In this document: one piece after another, positions 23,619 to 32,482 of the stretch | How the letters are laid out: each line of letters begins with the position of its first letter | Position numbering within the stretch: the first letter of the stretch is position 1 | NCBI RefSeq assembly: GCF_900101705.1 | Contig: NZ_FNAC01000006.1 | Location: forward strand, 1-64,000 | Length of the DNA stretch: 64,000 bases | Direction: 5' to 3' | Source: Algoriphagus faecimaris | GTDB taxonomy: Bacteria > Bacteroidota > Bacteroidia > Cytophagales > Cyclobacteriaceae | Notes under the pieces: model-generated | The model's input: only the letters and a program-made list of their open reading frames with translations | What the model was told of the DNA's origin: nothing | The model's database searches: none | Made by a program: the position numbers and the translations under genes

Positions 23619-25487
23619 TTACCAAGCAATACCGTAATCATCTCCATAATCACTGGATCCACCCCAGAAACTACCGTGCTTCCAATCAAACCAAATGGCA
23701 TTGATAGGGCCGGAAGTTTTATTCCAGAGTTCGATGGAATAGCCTCTCTTTGAAAGGTCCTTGGTGACCCAATCCGGTGTATCCTTTCTCAAGACGATAG
23801 CACCCGGTCTGATTTCATGATCTCCAAAAGAACTTTGCATCTGATATGAATTGAAATTAGCTGCTTCACTAGCCTCTTGTACGTCCATTCCAAACTCCAC
23901 CACATTCAAGAAATACTGCAATAGGTTTTGATCTTGGGAATCACCGCCTTGTACAGCAAAGGAAAGAAAAGGCTTTCCATCTTTCAGGGCCAAACTTGGA
24001 GTTAGGGTGACTCGTGGTCTTTTTCCCGGCTCAGGAAGATTGTAAGGATTGAGGTTTTCATCGATGACAAAACTTTGCATCCGCTGCGAAAGGCCAACTC
24101 CTGTATTACCTGCCACTACAGCTGGAATCCAACCACCACTTGGAGTGACTGAAACAACCCAACCTTCTGCGTCAGCAGTTTCCACAGAGGTAGTTCCACT
24201 TAAGAAATCCTGCAAAAACTTCTCATCCAAGCTACTACTCCTATCTTCAGGGCTTAGGGCAGCCATAGCATTCTGATTTTTTTTGAGAATATTCAAGAAG
24301 GGATTAACACCTCCTTGGTAAGGGTAGGGGTCTCCAGGGCCAATTTTTGGGTCATTCATTTCCCCGATCAGCTTAGCACGATCTTTAGCGTATTCTTTCG
24401 AAAGTAATCCCTCCATTGGAGAATCTACGAAAGCCGGATCACCGTAGTAAAAATCCCGATCCGCAAATGCCAAACTCATAGCTTGGTAGACTGTATTAAT
24501 ATAATTTGCAGAATTATAACCCATTGACTTCAGGTCAAAATTCTCCAGGATATTTAATGATTGAAGCAAAGCAGGTCCTTGCGTCCATTCCTGAAGTTTG
24601 TAGACATCTATGCCTTTGTAATTGACATGTAGCGGCTCTTCGATTTTGACAGACCAGTTGGCTAAATCATCTTCTGTAAAAAGCCCACCTTGCTCTTGGG
24701 TTCCTCTGACGATTTCTTTAGCAATGTCCCCCTTATAAAATCGATCATAAGCCGCATAAATGGCTTCCTTTCTACTTTTTCCCTCTGATAAGGCTGATCT
24801 TTCAGCTTCTACAAGTTTGGAAAGGGTCTGATACAAGTCTTCCTGAACAAAGATTTCCCCGGCGACTGGGGCTTCTCTTTCTTCACCTAAGTGAGGAAGA
24901 AAAATCTTTTTGGAATAAGGCCATTGTTTGATTCTCTCTTTTTGCGCTTCCATGGCATTAGCTGTTTGGGCTTCGAGCGGATATCCCTTGGCTAGTTCCA
25001 TGGAGGGTTTTAGGATTTGCTCCAGACTCATCGTCCCATATTCTGCCAGCATGGTCATGATTCCTCCGGGAGTTCCTGGAGTAGTGGCTGCCAAGGGCCC
25101 GTATTGGGGTGGATAGTCCATTCCCTGAGATTTAAAAAAATCAACTGTTGCTCCGCTTGGTGCATATCCAAGTGCGTTGATGGCGATGACTTTCTTTTCA
25201 ACGGGATGATAAATCAAGGCTTGTGTTTCACCGCCCCAGGATAAGACATCCCACATGGTAGAAGTTGCTGCTATCATGGCACAGGCTGCATCCACAGCAT
25301 TTCCTCCTTGTTGGAAGATCGCTGCACCGGCTGTGGCACCGAGTGGCTTTCCTGTGATGGCTACCCAGTTTTTGCCATGAAGAATGGGTTTGTTGTTAGG
25401 AGTGGTGCCGGCCCCTAATCCGGGTAGGCCTTGTCCATAAAGGTTTATTGAAAGTAAGCAAGTATAGATTAGTAGTGATTTTTTCAT
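23619..25487 (-). CDS. ggt: Gamma-glutamyltransferase (periplasmic Ntn hydrolase)
   Basis: About 622 residues from the ATG at 25487, which creates a proper signal peptide (MKKSLLIYTCLLSINLYGQ). A longer in-frame start at 25616 adds 43 residues without signal character. Family blocks are GGNAVDAACAMIA, GYAPSGATVDFF, GTPGGIMTMLAEYG, DFYYGDPAFVDSP, and the autoprocessing site GTTSVETADAEGW, where the second Thr should become the N-terminal nucleophile of the small subunit. The enzyme transfers or hydrolyses gamma-glutamyl groups of glutathione and related peptides. A C-terminal GSFWGGSSDYGDDYG tail is glycine/aspartate rich. Likely single-gene transcript. Confidence 0.93.
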   Translation of the reverse strand: MKKSLLIYTCLLSINLYGQGLPGLGAGTTPNNKPILHGKNWVAITGKPLGATAGAAIFQQGGNAVDAACAMIAATSTMWDVLSWGGETQALIYHPVEKKVIAINALGYAPSGATVDFFKSQGMDYPPQYGPLAATTPGTPGGIMTMLAEYGTMSLEQILKPSMELAKGYPLEAQTANAMEAQKERIKQWPYSKKIFLPHLGEEREAPVAGEIFVQEDLYQTLSKLVEAERSALSEGKSRKEAIYAAYDRFYKGDIAKEIVRGTQEQGGLFTEDDLANWSVKIEEPLHVNYKGIDVYKLQEWTQGPALLQSLNILENFDLKSMGYNSANYINTVYQAMSLAFADRDFYYGDPAFVDSPMEGLLSKEYAKDRAKLIGEMNDPKIGPGDPYPYQGGVNPFLNILKKNQNAMAALSPEDRSSSLDEKFLQDFLSGTTSVETADAEGWVVSVTPSGGWIPAVVAGNTGVGLSQRMQSFVIDENLNPYNLPEPGKRPRVTLTPSLALKDGKPFLSFAVQGGDSQDQNLLQYFLNVVEFGMDVQEASEAANFNSYQMQSSFGDHEIRPGAIVLRKDTPDWVTKDLSKRGYSIELWNKTSGPINAIWFDWKHGSFWGGSSDYGDDYGIAW

Positions 25488-25677
25488 GAATTGGAAGGGT
25501 GATTTGGGAATTAATGATATGGTTTTCAAATTTTTAGCGAGCAAATTAGCTAAGACATCCTCGGGTAGTAAACCCTTAAGATTAGAAATATTTAGCATCA
25601 GTTTTGCAGGCTTCAAAACATGAATTGGGGTAATAAACTATCGATCATTCTGCATTGGGTGATGTGGATACGCTTAT

Positions 25678-26742
25678 TTATTTTTCGGTTTCTAGGAGTT
25701 GGTTCATTATTGGTTTGAATCCTGCAAATTCAGAATTATATTTCGTAAATATTTGAAATACATCATTGGGATCTTTGATATTCAGATTGTTGGCTTTAGT
25801 GAACTCCTCCATTTCCTCAGCTAAATCTCCAAAAATTGGAAAAAACTGTTTTCTTTTTCTGGGCATTTCCACTAAGTCTTTTCCTCTCAGGTAAAAATAT
25901 TTGTCACGTTTCACGATTTTATCGTTTCGCTCCCCAATCATCAGAGCTTCATTGTAAGAAGACTCCTTGAAAACCGCCAAAGTTCTTCTGAGTAGTGGCA
26001 ATTCTCCTTCAACCAAGACCTCAAAAAATCCAGAAACTGGACTTCCCTCATCAAGAAAGTCCATACCATTGACAAAATACCTCGGAACCCGATAGGTGGA
26101 ATCCACCCAAACGACGTTTTGAACTCGAAGTCCAGGCAAAATAGAAACAAGATTATTCTCCGGTTCCATCAATTCGAACATATTCGAAGTGATGTTATAA
26201 CGCACCCGGAATCCTTCAAGCATTTGCTGATCCCGATAGAGTAATATGGAGGCCGAGTTCCACTTATTGTCCAAATAACTGTTTCCCTCTAATTTTTTGG
26301 GCTCTGGCGCGATTCCAAAAACCATGTTTCCTCCCTGAAAATTAGGACGCTCATTGATTAGTCTAAGTACATTGTCAGAGCGAATGGTCTTTTGTAATGC
26401 GGAAACAGTTCCTTCAGCTCCGATTCTTACCAAAACGATATCTCCAAGGTCCAAGTCTTCTTTGAGATTGACTTGGCGATCGTATCGATTGTATCCCTTT
26501 AAATTGAGGGAAAGCGTGTATTTATCTTCTGGCAAATCGTCAAACTTAAAAAGGCCTCCGGCCACACTTTGCTTACCATAGGCCGTCCCCCTTAAAGTCA
26601 CACTAACTCCATCCAGGTAATTCTTGCTTTCCGAGTCAATAACCCTACCTTTTAACTCAAAATTTTGAGCATGGATAGAAAAAATTGCCAGGAAGCAAAC
26701 AAGTGACAAAATCAAGGCTTTAGGAGCGATAAATCGATACAT
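25678..26742 (-). CDS. Exported CarboxypepD_reg-like domain protein
   Basis: 354 residues with a signal peptide (about 1-25, ending IFSIHAQ). Residues about 28-105 form a carboxypeptidase regulatory-like beta-sandwich (FELKGRVIDSESKNYLDGV, TLRGTAYGKQSVAGG, FDDLPEDKYTLSL). The remaining 250 residues are mixed alpha/beta (NNLVSILPGLRVQNVVWVDS and an acidic Lys-rich end) with no enzymatic motif. This architecture is common in Bacteroidota surface or periplasmic proteins. No receptor barrel is present, so it is not a TonB receptor fragment by length. Function unknown; it has its own promoter. Confidence 0.75.
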   Translation of the reverse strand: MYRFIAPKALILSLVCFLAIFSIHAQNFELKGRVIDSESKNYLDGVSVTLRGTAYGKQSVAGGLFKFDDLPEDKYTLSLNLKGYNRYDRQVNLKEDLDLGDIVLVRIGAEGTVSALQKTIRSDNVLRLINERPNFQGGNMVFGIAPEPKKLEGNSYLDNKWNSASILLYRDQQMLEGFRVRYNITSNMFELMEPENNLVSILPGLRVQNVVWVDSTYRVPRYFVNGMDFLDEGSPVSGFFEVLVEGELPLLRRTLAVFKESSYNEALMIGERNDKIVKRDKYFYLRGKDLVEMPRKRKQFFPIFGDLAEEMEEFTKANNLNIKDPNDVFQIFTKYNSEFAGFKPIMNQLLETEK

Positions 26743-26765
26743 ATATTAATTATTCTACTAATAGG

Positions 26766-26796
26766 GAAATATAAGCGAAATGATCTATCTATGCAA
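26766..26796 (-). promoter_or_regulatory. Candidate promoter of the CarboxypepD_reg gene
   Basis: Minus strand TTG (26796-26794), 20 bp, TATATTTC (26773-26766), one base off TAnnTTTG; the start codon follows at 26742. Confidence 0.5.
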
Positions 26797-26849
26797 TTGG
26801 ATGAATTCTCTTCCAAATAGATAAGAAAAAAACAGCGCCCATTTCTAGA

Positions 26850-26881
26850 TTGGCTTTCTATCCGATTTAAAACTATATTTG
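26850..26881 (+). promoter_or_regulatory. Promoter of the DEAD-box helicase gene
   Basis: TTG (26850-26852) and an exact -7 element TATATTTG (26874-26881) are separated by 21 bp, 45 bp ahead of the TTG start codon. A good match to the Bacteroidota sigma-A consensus. Confidence 0.65.
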
Positions 26882-26926
26882 GGATAGGCATTTGCCATTA
26901 TTTCACCTAAATAAAATCATTTCATT

Positions 26927-28273
26927 TTGGATTTCTCATCATTTCAATTTGAGTCTTCGCTACAAGAGGGCTTAGACGCTATGGGCTTTGAACAGCCTAC
27001 ACCCATTCAGGAAAAAGCTATACCTGTCATCATGCAAGGCAAGGATTTAATTGCCTGTGCCCAAACTGGTACCGGAAAAACCGCCGCGTTTATCCTTCCG
27101 GTATTGAATAAAATTTCAAAAACAGGTACCAGTTCCTTAAACACCCTCATCTTAGCACCCACTCGGGAACTTGCCATACAAATCGATCAGCAGATTCAAG
27201 GTTTTGCTTATTTCTTGGGAATTAGTTCTATCTCTATTTATGGAGGAGGAGATGGTATCGTGTGGGAGCAGCAAAAAAAGGCCTTGGAAACAGGTGCTGA
27301 AATTGTGGTCGCTACGCCGGGTCGTTTGATTGCATTATTAGCAGGTGGAAAAATGGATCTTAGTTCTCTTGAGCACTTGATACTGGATGAAGCCGATAGG
27401 ATGATGGATATGGGATTCTCTGATGATATCCTAAAGATTGTCAATTACTTGCCCAAGAAAAGACAAACCGTGCTTTTCTCGGCTACCATGCCACCCAAAA
27501 TTAGGCAGTTCAGTATGAAATTTCTTCAGCAACCTGAAGAAATCTCCATAGCCATCGGTAAAACTGCTGCAGGAGTGACCCAGTCCATGTATCCAGTTTA
27601 TGATACTCAAAAAGAAGAATTGGTCAAGCACATTTTATCTCAAAAGGATTATGAAGCGGTGATTATTTTTGCTTCTACCAAAGATAAGGTCAAAGCACTT
27701 TTCAAAACGCTGAAGAAACATTTTGATGTGGAAGCCTTTCACTCAGACCTAGAGCAAGTAGAGCGGGAAAAAATCATGTCTGCATTCAAAAACAAAGCAG
27801 TAAAAATCCTAGTCGGAACAGATATTATTTCAAGAGGAATCGATGTAGTAGGCATTGAGTTGGTTATAAACTACGATACTCCAGGGGATCCTGAGGATTA
27901 CGTTCACCGAGTGGGAAGAACTGCTCGAGCAGATATGGAAGGAGAAGCCATCACCTTCGTCAATCCAAAAGATCAATATAAATTTAAGCGGATCGAAGAG
28001 TTGATTGGGATGGAGATCAGAAAATTACCATTACCTGAGGGATTCGAAAGCGGTCCCGCTTATCAGCCTAAATCAGACAGTCCGAGCTATTCCAATAAAA
28101 ATTCAGGAAAAGGCAAATTTACCAAGAAAAAAGCTGGAAATAACTCACCCAAACCCAAGTTAAAACCTCGATCAGCTCCTGAAAACATTACTCCTCAGCC
28201 TGATCCCACTCCAACTGAAAACAAAGCTTCAACTTCTAAATTTGGAAAAAGAAGGAACGTTATTGATGAATAA
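26927..28273 (+). CDS. DEAD-box ATP-dependent RNA helicase (RhlE-like), TTG start
   Basis: 448 residues. All helicase motifs are present: Q motif GFEQPTPIQ, motif I AQTGTGKT (about 46-53), PTRELAIQ, DEAD in ILDEADRM (about 150-153), SAT in FSATMPP, and HRVGRTAR (about 327-334). A roughly 75-residue basic low-complexity tail (many Lys, Pro, Ser) resembles RhlE-type RNA-binding extensions. It unwinds RNA in ribosome assembly or mRNA decay. No ATG exists in frame between the in-frame stop at 26912 and residue 18; translation must begin at TTG (26927) to include the conserved upstream Phe and full Q-motif helix. Confidence 0.92.
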   Translation: MDFSSFQFESSLQEGLDAMGFEQPTPIQEKAIPVIMQGKDLIACAQTGTGKTAAFILPVLNKISKTGTSSLNTLILAPTRELAIQIDQQIQGFAYFLGISSISIYGGGDGIVWEQQKKALETGAEIVVATPGRLIALLAGGKMDLSSLEHLILDEADRMMDMGFSDDILKIVNYLPKKRQTVLFSATMPPKIRQFSMKFLQQPEEISIAIGKTAAGVTQSMYPVYDTQKEELVKHILSQKDYEAVIIFASTKDKVKALFKTLKKHFDVEAFHSDLEQVEREKIMSAFKNKAVKILVGTDIISRGIDVVGIELVINYDTPGDPEDYVHRVGRTARADMEGEAITFVNPKDQYKFKRIEELIGMEIRKLPLPEGFESGPAYQPKSDSPSYSNKNSGKGKFTKKKAGNNSPKPKLKPRSAPENITPQPDPTPTENKASTSKFGKRRNVIDE

Positions 28274-28352
28274 TCCTTTCTAAAATTGGTTTTTTAACTG
28301 GCTTCAATTAAATTTTAGAGAAGTTTTTGTCATTTCTTTAATTTTTAAAGCC

Positions 28353-29174
28353 ATGCAACTCATTAAATATAGAAGTAGGGGAACCGCTGTAGCGTATTTA
28401 CAAGAATTACTTTTCAAACTTGGATACGAAATACCAGCTACGGGTTATTTTGGAAAAATGACCGAGGCGGCTGTTTTGGATTTTCAGTCAAAAAATCATC
28501 TGGTCGTAGACGGACTAGTCGGAATCAAAACTTGGACTGTCTTAATTGACAAGACCAAGCCAGCGGAAGCTTTTGGAGATAAATTCTTGGATGAAAGCGA
28601 TTTGATTGATTTTGCCAATCGTTTTGGCTTGGAACTTGCCGCAGTCAAGGCAGTAAATGAAATAGAAAGCAGTGGCAAAGGTTTTTTGATAGATGGAAGA
28701 CCTAAAATCCTATTCGAAGGTCATGTTTTTTGGAGAGAATTAAAATCACGGGGGATTGAGCCTGAAAGCTTGGCTAATTTTTCTAATGCCGATGTCCTCT
28801 ATCCAAAATGGACACGTCAGCATTACTTGGGAGGCGCTAGAGAATTTCAGAGGTTAGAGAAAGCTAAGACACTACAAGCTAATCCCTTGATCAAAGAAGC
28901 AGCTTTGTCTTCCTGCTCTTGGGGAAGCTATCAAATCATGGGATTTCATGCCGAAAAATTAGGCTATAGTTCAGTTTTTCAGTTTGTTTCTGAAATGGAA
29001 AAACACGAACGGAATCACCTAGAGGCCTTTGGTAGATATTTGGAAAAATTTGGTTGCATTAAGCATCTTAAAAATAAGGATTGGACCCGATTTGCAGTTT
29101 GCTACAATGGTCCCGCTCAAGCATCTCATCAATACGATGATCGAATGCGGAGAGCTTATGAACGCTTTTTATAA
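28353..29174 (+). CDS. N-acetylmuramidase (endolysin-like) with peptidoglycan-binding domain
   Basis: 273 residues. N-terminal PG_binding_1 domain (about 5-65: GTAVAYLQELLFKLGY, GYFGKMTEAAVLDFQ, GIKTWTVL), then an N-acetylmuramidase domain of the DUF3380 type (about 85-272) with the likely catalytic Glu in NEIESSGKGFL (about 105), FEGHVFWREL, SCSWGSYQIMGFH and CYNGPAQ. It should cleave the glycan backbone of peptidoglycan. No signal peptide or membrane span is visible, as in phage endolysins that need a holin, yet no phage genes surround it. Chromosomal copies are common in Bacteroidota; how it reaches murein is unclear. Confidence 0.88.
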   Translation: MQLIKYRSRGTAVAYLQELLFKLGYEIPATGYFGKMTEAAVLDFQSKNHLVVDGLVGIKTWTVLIDKTKPAEAFGDKFLDESDLIDFANRFGLELAAVKAVNEIESSGKGFLIDGRPKILFEGHVFWRELKSRGIEPESLANFSNADVLYPKWTRQHYLGGAREFQRLEKAKTLQANPLIKEAALSSCSWGSYQIMGFHAEKLGYSSVFQFVSEMEKHERNHLEAFGRYLEKFGCIKHLKNKDWTRFAVCYNGPAQASHQYDDRMRRAYERFL

Positions 29175-29186
29175 AAAATTTATGGT

Positions 29187-29630
29187 ATGACTAGTCATTT
29201 TCTTGAACTTTTTGACCGCGATTTAAATCGCCTAATTAACGAAATTAATTCCTTTGAACATGAAGAAAATCTTTGGAAGGTTACGAATGGAATTACCAAT
29301 TCCTCAGCGAATTTAGCGCTCCACCTATGTGGAAATTTACGCCATTTTCTCGCCAAAGAATTAGGGGGATTTGACTACGAACGTGACAGGGATTTTGAAT
29401 TCAGTGGCAGTGGTCTAAGCAAAAAAACCATTTTGGAGGAGGTCGAACTTACTCAAAAGCAGGTTTACCTCAGTCTAGAAGGAATTGAAAATAATTTACT
29501 AGCCAAAGAATATCCTATTCAGCATTTTGGAAAGCCTATGACTTATGCTTACTTCTTGATCCACCTCTACGGCCATCTCAACTATCACCTAGGCCAAATC
29601 AACTATTTAAGGAGAATGATCGAGTCCTGA
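29187..29630 (+). CDS. DinB superfamily protein
   Basis: 147 residues, all helical. The DinB/YfiT four-helix outline carries possible metal-ligand His residues in LALHLCGNLRHF (about 45-53) and YGHLNYHLGQINYLRR (about 128-140). Such proteins act as thiol-dependent S-transferases or stress proteins; the substrate is unknown. It starts 12 bp after the muramidase gene and may be cotranscribed. No N-terminal signal. Confidence 0.8.
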   Translation: MTSHFLELFDRDLNRLINEINSFEHEENLWKVTNGITNSSANLALHLCGNLRHFLAKELGGFDYERDRDFEFSGSGLSKKTILEEVELTQKQVYLSLEGIENNLLAKEYPIQHFGKPMTYAYFLIHLYGHLNYHLGQINYLRRMIES

Positions 29631-29646
29631 GGTAATTGTACGAATA

Positions 29647-29807
29647 AGAGGCTATCTCCTAGGTCCAGTAAGCCACATTGAGAATTTGAGCGATAAAGCT
29701 CTTCTCAATGTGACCAAGACCCTAATTCAATTAACTTTTGAATAAGATCCTAATTTCACTGAATTTGTAAGGTTCTGGTTGATATTTAAATGCATTTTGA
29801 GACAGCC
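29647..29807. repeat. MITE-like intergenic repeat, copy 2
   Basis: Begins AGAGGCTATCTC (29647) and ends TGAGACAGCC (29798-29807), the same termini as the copy at 21907-22047 with small changes. Inside is a perfect 11-bp stem CACATTGAGAA (29674-29684) / TTCTCAATGTG (29702-29712) with an inner GAGC/GCTC pair. The CACATTGAG module is shared with copy 1, while the right half has diverged. It separates the DinB gene from the convergent serine-biosynthesis gene and may act as a transcription stop. Confidence 0.65.
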
Positions 29808-29830
29808 ATTTCATTCAGATAAAGCAAAAA

Positions 29831-31723
29831 TTAATATAGAATTCTGAATCGGATCGTGCCTGCTATGCTTTTCAAAGCATCAATGGCTTCTTGAGTGTAA
29901 GCTTTATTGATATCGGTGATTACATACCCAATTTTTTCATTGGTTTTGAGGTATTGCCCTACAATATTGATCTCATAGCCTGCCAAAACCTGATTGATTT
30001 TAGCTAAAACCCCAGGCTCATTATGGTGAATGTGTATCAAGCGATGCGCATCCTTCAAGAAGGGCAATTGGATATTTGGGAAATTGACCGAGTTGAAAGT
30101 ATTGCCCGTATTGATGTATTCCATGATTTTTCCGGGAACAAATCGTGCAATATTTTCTTGGGCTTCAAGAGTACTTCCTCCAATATGAGGGGTAAGAATA
30201 GTGTTGGGTAGGCCGATCAGTTCCGATTGAAAAGGTTCGGCATTGTTTTTTGGCTCTTCAGGAAATACATCTACGGCACAGCCAGCAAGCTGTCCGGAAA
30301 GGATGGCTTCTTTCAGGGCGGGGATTTCCACCACATGACCACGACTTAGATTAACTAAAATCGCTCCTTTTTTCATCATTTTAATCTTGGAGGCATCAAT
30401 TAGGCATTTGTTGTCTTTGCGGCCATCCACATGTAGAGATATAATATCACAGTCCTGCAAAAGCTCTTCAAGGCTAGAAACCTTAGTGGCATTTCCCAAA
30501 GCTAATTTTTCAATCACATCATAATAGAAGACATTCATACCCATATTTTCTGCTAAAACAGAAAGCTGAGCACCAATATTTCCATAGCCTACTATTCCCA
30601 GTTTCTTACCTCGGATTTCAAAGCTTCCATTGGCAGATTTATCCCATCTTCCCTGATGCATGCCCACGGTTTTGTCATAGAAATTTCTCATCAAGAAGAT
30701 AATTTCAGCGATAGCCATCTCTACAACTGATCGGGTATTGCTAAAAGGAGCATTGAAAACAGCGATGCCCTTTTCCTGACAAGTTTCTAAATCGATTTGA
30801 TTAGTACCTATGCAGAAAGCACCGATAGCTATCAGGCGATTGGCATTTTCCAATACCTTTTTGGTGACATTGGTTTTTGATCTGATTCCGAGTATGGAGA
30901 CATTTTGGATTTTCTCACAAAGCTCCTCTTCGCTCATCGCCGAACTGACTACCTCTACTTGATAGCCTTCCTCTTTGAGGAGTTCTATTCCTATAGGATG
31001 GACATTTTCCAGTAGGAGTACTTTAATCCTACTTTTTGGGTATGAAAATTTTGTGTTCAATTTATTGATATATAAGATTTCATCGAAACTTGGAGCAATG
31101 TGGTCAGCTTTGGAAGTAACTTTAGGCCGATGAACATTTTCTGTGAATGCGTAAAACTTGTTGGCAAAGCCAGAGGCTTTGATTTCATAGTCAGTATACC
31201 CGTCACCAATCACATAAATATCGCCTTCCAGCTTCAGGTTTTTTAGCGTTTCTGCTTTGCCATTGTTTTTTGAAAGGGGGTTTTCTCTATTGAAATCTAC
31301 AATTTTTCCTTCACTATCATAGACAAATTCATTGGCAAAAACATTCTCTTCTTTGATGCCGTAATCAGCTACGATGGGAATAATGAAATCTTTGAATCCA
31401 TTGGAAATGATAAAAATATCCTCTGCATTATCTACCAAAAACTCTCTATTTCGCTCGAAAGACTTTGAGACACGCTTTTTCAGTGCCTTAATTAAATCAG
31501 ATATTTGAGATTTGCTGGCTTGAAGAATATCGAGTCGCTGCTCTAAACTCTCTCTGAAAGTAAGAGAACCATCCATTCCCTGATCGGTGATGTCTTTGAT
31601 GGCTTGTAGTTTTTGATCTACAGCACAGTCTCCGTTGAGTGAGATTTCCCCTAGGATATCGAGGGCTTCTACCTGCGTGAAGGTACTGTCAAAATCAATG
31701 ATAAATTTTTTGGTTTGAGGCAT
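29831..31723 (-). CDS. serA: Fusion of phosphoserine phosphatase-like HAD domain and D-3-phosphoglycerate dehydrogenase
   Basis: 630 residues. Residues 1-215 are a HAD phosphatase of the SerB type: nucleophile motif DFDSTFT (Asp10/Asp12), IISNGF, Lys of NNGKAETL and GDGYTDYE. Residues about 230-545 are a complete SerA: FCIGTNQIDL, GYGNIGAQL (NAD site about 376-384), SLHVDGR, NLSRGHVVE, and catalytic HIGGSTLEAQ. Residues about 555-630 form an ACT domain (IHIHHNEPGVLAKIN) that normally gives serine feedback. The protein thus joins the first and last enzymes of the three-step phosphorylated serine pathway; the middle transaminase SerC is not in the window. Cytosolic, monocistronic. Confidence 0.92.
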   Translation of the reverse strand: MPQTKKFIIDFDSTFTQVEALDILGEISLNGDCAVDQKLQAIKDITDQGMDGSLTFRESLEQRLDILQASKSQISDLIKALKKRVSKSFERNREFLVDNAEDIFIISNGFKDFIIPIVADYGIKEENVFANEFVYDSEGKIVDFNRENPLSKNNGKAETLKNLKLEGDIYVIGDGYTDYEIKASGFANKFYAFTENVHRPKVTSKADHIAPSFDEILYINKLNTKFSYPKSRIKVLLLENVHPIGIELLKEEGYQVEVVSSAMSEEELCEKIQNVSILGIRSKTNVTKKVLENANRLIAIGAFCIGTNQIDLETCQEKGIAVFNAPFSNTRSVVEMAIAEIIFLMRNFYDKTVGMHQGRWDKSANGSFEIRGKKLGIVGYGNIGAQLSVLAENMGMNVFYYDVIEKLALGNATKVSSLEELLQDCDIISLHVDGRKDNKCLIDASKIKMMKKGAILVNLSRGHVVEIPALKEAILSGQLAGCAVDVFPEEPKNNAEPFQSELIGLPNTILTPHIGGSTLEAQENIARFVPGKIMEYINTGNTFNSVNFPNIQLPFLKDAHRLIHIHHNEPGVLAKINQVLAGYEINIVGQYLKTNEKIGYVITDINKAYTQEAIDALKSIAGTIRFRILY

Positions 31724-31896
31724 GGGAGTGCTGGATGAATTAAACTGAATGTAAAATTAAGGGATTGTCAAAAAAAGAGAAGATTTATTGAATAAATTCT
31801 TCTAAATGATTTAATATTTAAATTTTTCGCAAACGATTGCGGCTAAAATTTGATGTTTTAGATCCAAATTTTTTATAGCCTTCAAATTAAAATATT

Positions 31897-31926
31897 TTTG
31901 CTCTTGATCGAATAGGACTATTTTTG
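31897..31926 (+). promoter_or_regulatory. Candidate promoter of the DUF4920 gene
   Basis: TTTG (31897-31900), 18 bp, and an exact TATTTTTG (31919-31926), 17 bp before the start codon at 31943. The leader would be short. Another TATTTTTG overlaps the -33 element. Confidence 0.5.
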
Positions 31927-31942
31927 AAAAAAATAAAGAACT

Positions 31943-32479
31943 ATGAAAAAGATCACTTTTAGATTTATGTTAACCCTACTTGTGGGGGGTACAATTGCTT
32001 GTAGCTCAAACTCCGACCAGCCTTACGCTGATTTGCCTTCCTATGAAATGGGCGAAGTCGTGGGAAAACTTGAGTCCGTTGCCGGTAAATATGGAGAAAG
32101 TCTCGATGGTAAATTACTCTTGACTCATCTCCCTTATTTTGTAAATCAAATTGAAGAAGAGGGCTCCGCAGAGGCCATCATTCAAGGTGAAATCAAAGAA
32201 GTGTGTACTAGTAAGGGCTGTTGGCTAAGTATGGACCTTCCCAATGGCGAAAGTATGAGAGTGACCTTCAAGGATTATGGCTTTTTTGTACCTACAAATA
32301 GCCAAGGTTTTCCAATAATTTTGAAAGGGGTAGGTACACGAGTAGAAACAGATGTAGAGACCTTGAGACATTATGCAGAAGATCAGGGTAAATCTCAGGA
32401 AGAAATCGATGCCATCACAGAACCTAAATCTGAAATCACCTTCGAAGCAGTAGGGGTGATCATACCCGAAAAAGCATAA
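31943..32479 (+). CDS. DUF4920 lipoprotein
   Basis: 178 residues with a lipoprotein signal (LTLLVGGTIAC, Cys20). The mature part has the DUF4920 pattern: IIQGEIKEVCTSKGCWLSM (paired Cys about 91 and 96), RVTFKDYGFFVPT, and GVGTRVETDVE. The predicted OB-like beta barrel with CxxxxCW suggests metal or cofactor handling, but the function is unproven. Followed at 3 bp by a small cytosolic protein, and the pair ends in a good terminator. Confidence 0.85.
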   Translation: MKKITFRFMLTLLVGGTIACSSNSDQPYADLPSYEMGEVVGKLESVAGKYGESLDGKLLLTHLPYFVNQIEEEGSAEAIIQGEIKEVCTSKGCWLSMDLPNGESMRVTFKDYGFFVPTNSQGFPIILKGVGTRVETDVETLRHYAEDQGKSQEEIDAITEPKSEITFEAVGVIIPEKA

Positions 32480-32482
32480 TAA

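Noticed and set aside
25488..25616. 43-residue N-terminal extension of gamma-glutamyltransferase
   Set aside because: No signal-peptide character; the ATG at 25487 begins a typical signal peptide.
28280..28320. CTAAAATT...AATTTTAG hairpin after the helicase gene as a terminator
   Set aside because: Short AT-only stem with a long loop and no T run.
28353..29174. Prophage remnant suggested by the endolysin-like gene
   Set aside because: Flanking genes are ordinary chromosomal genes; no integrase, structural or holin genes in the window.
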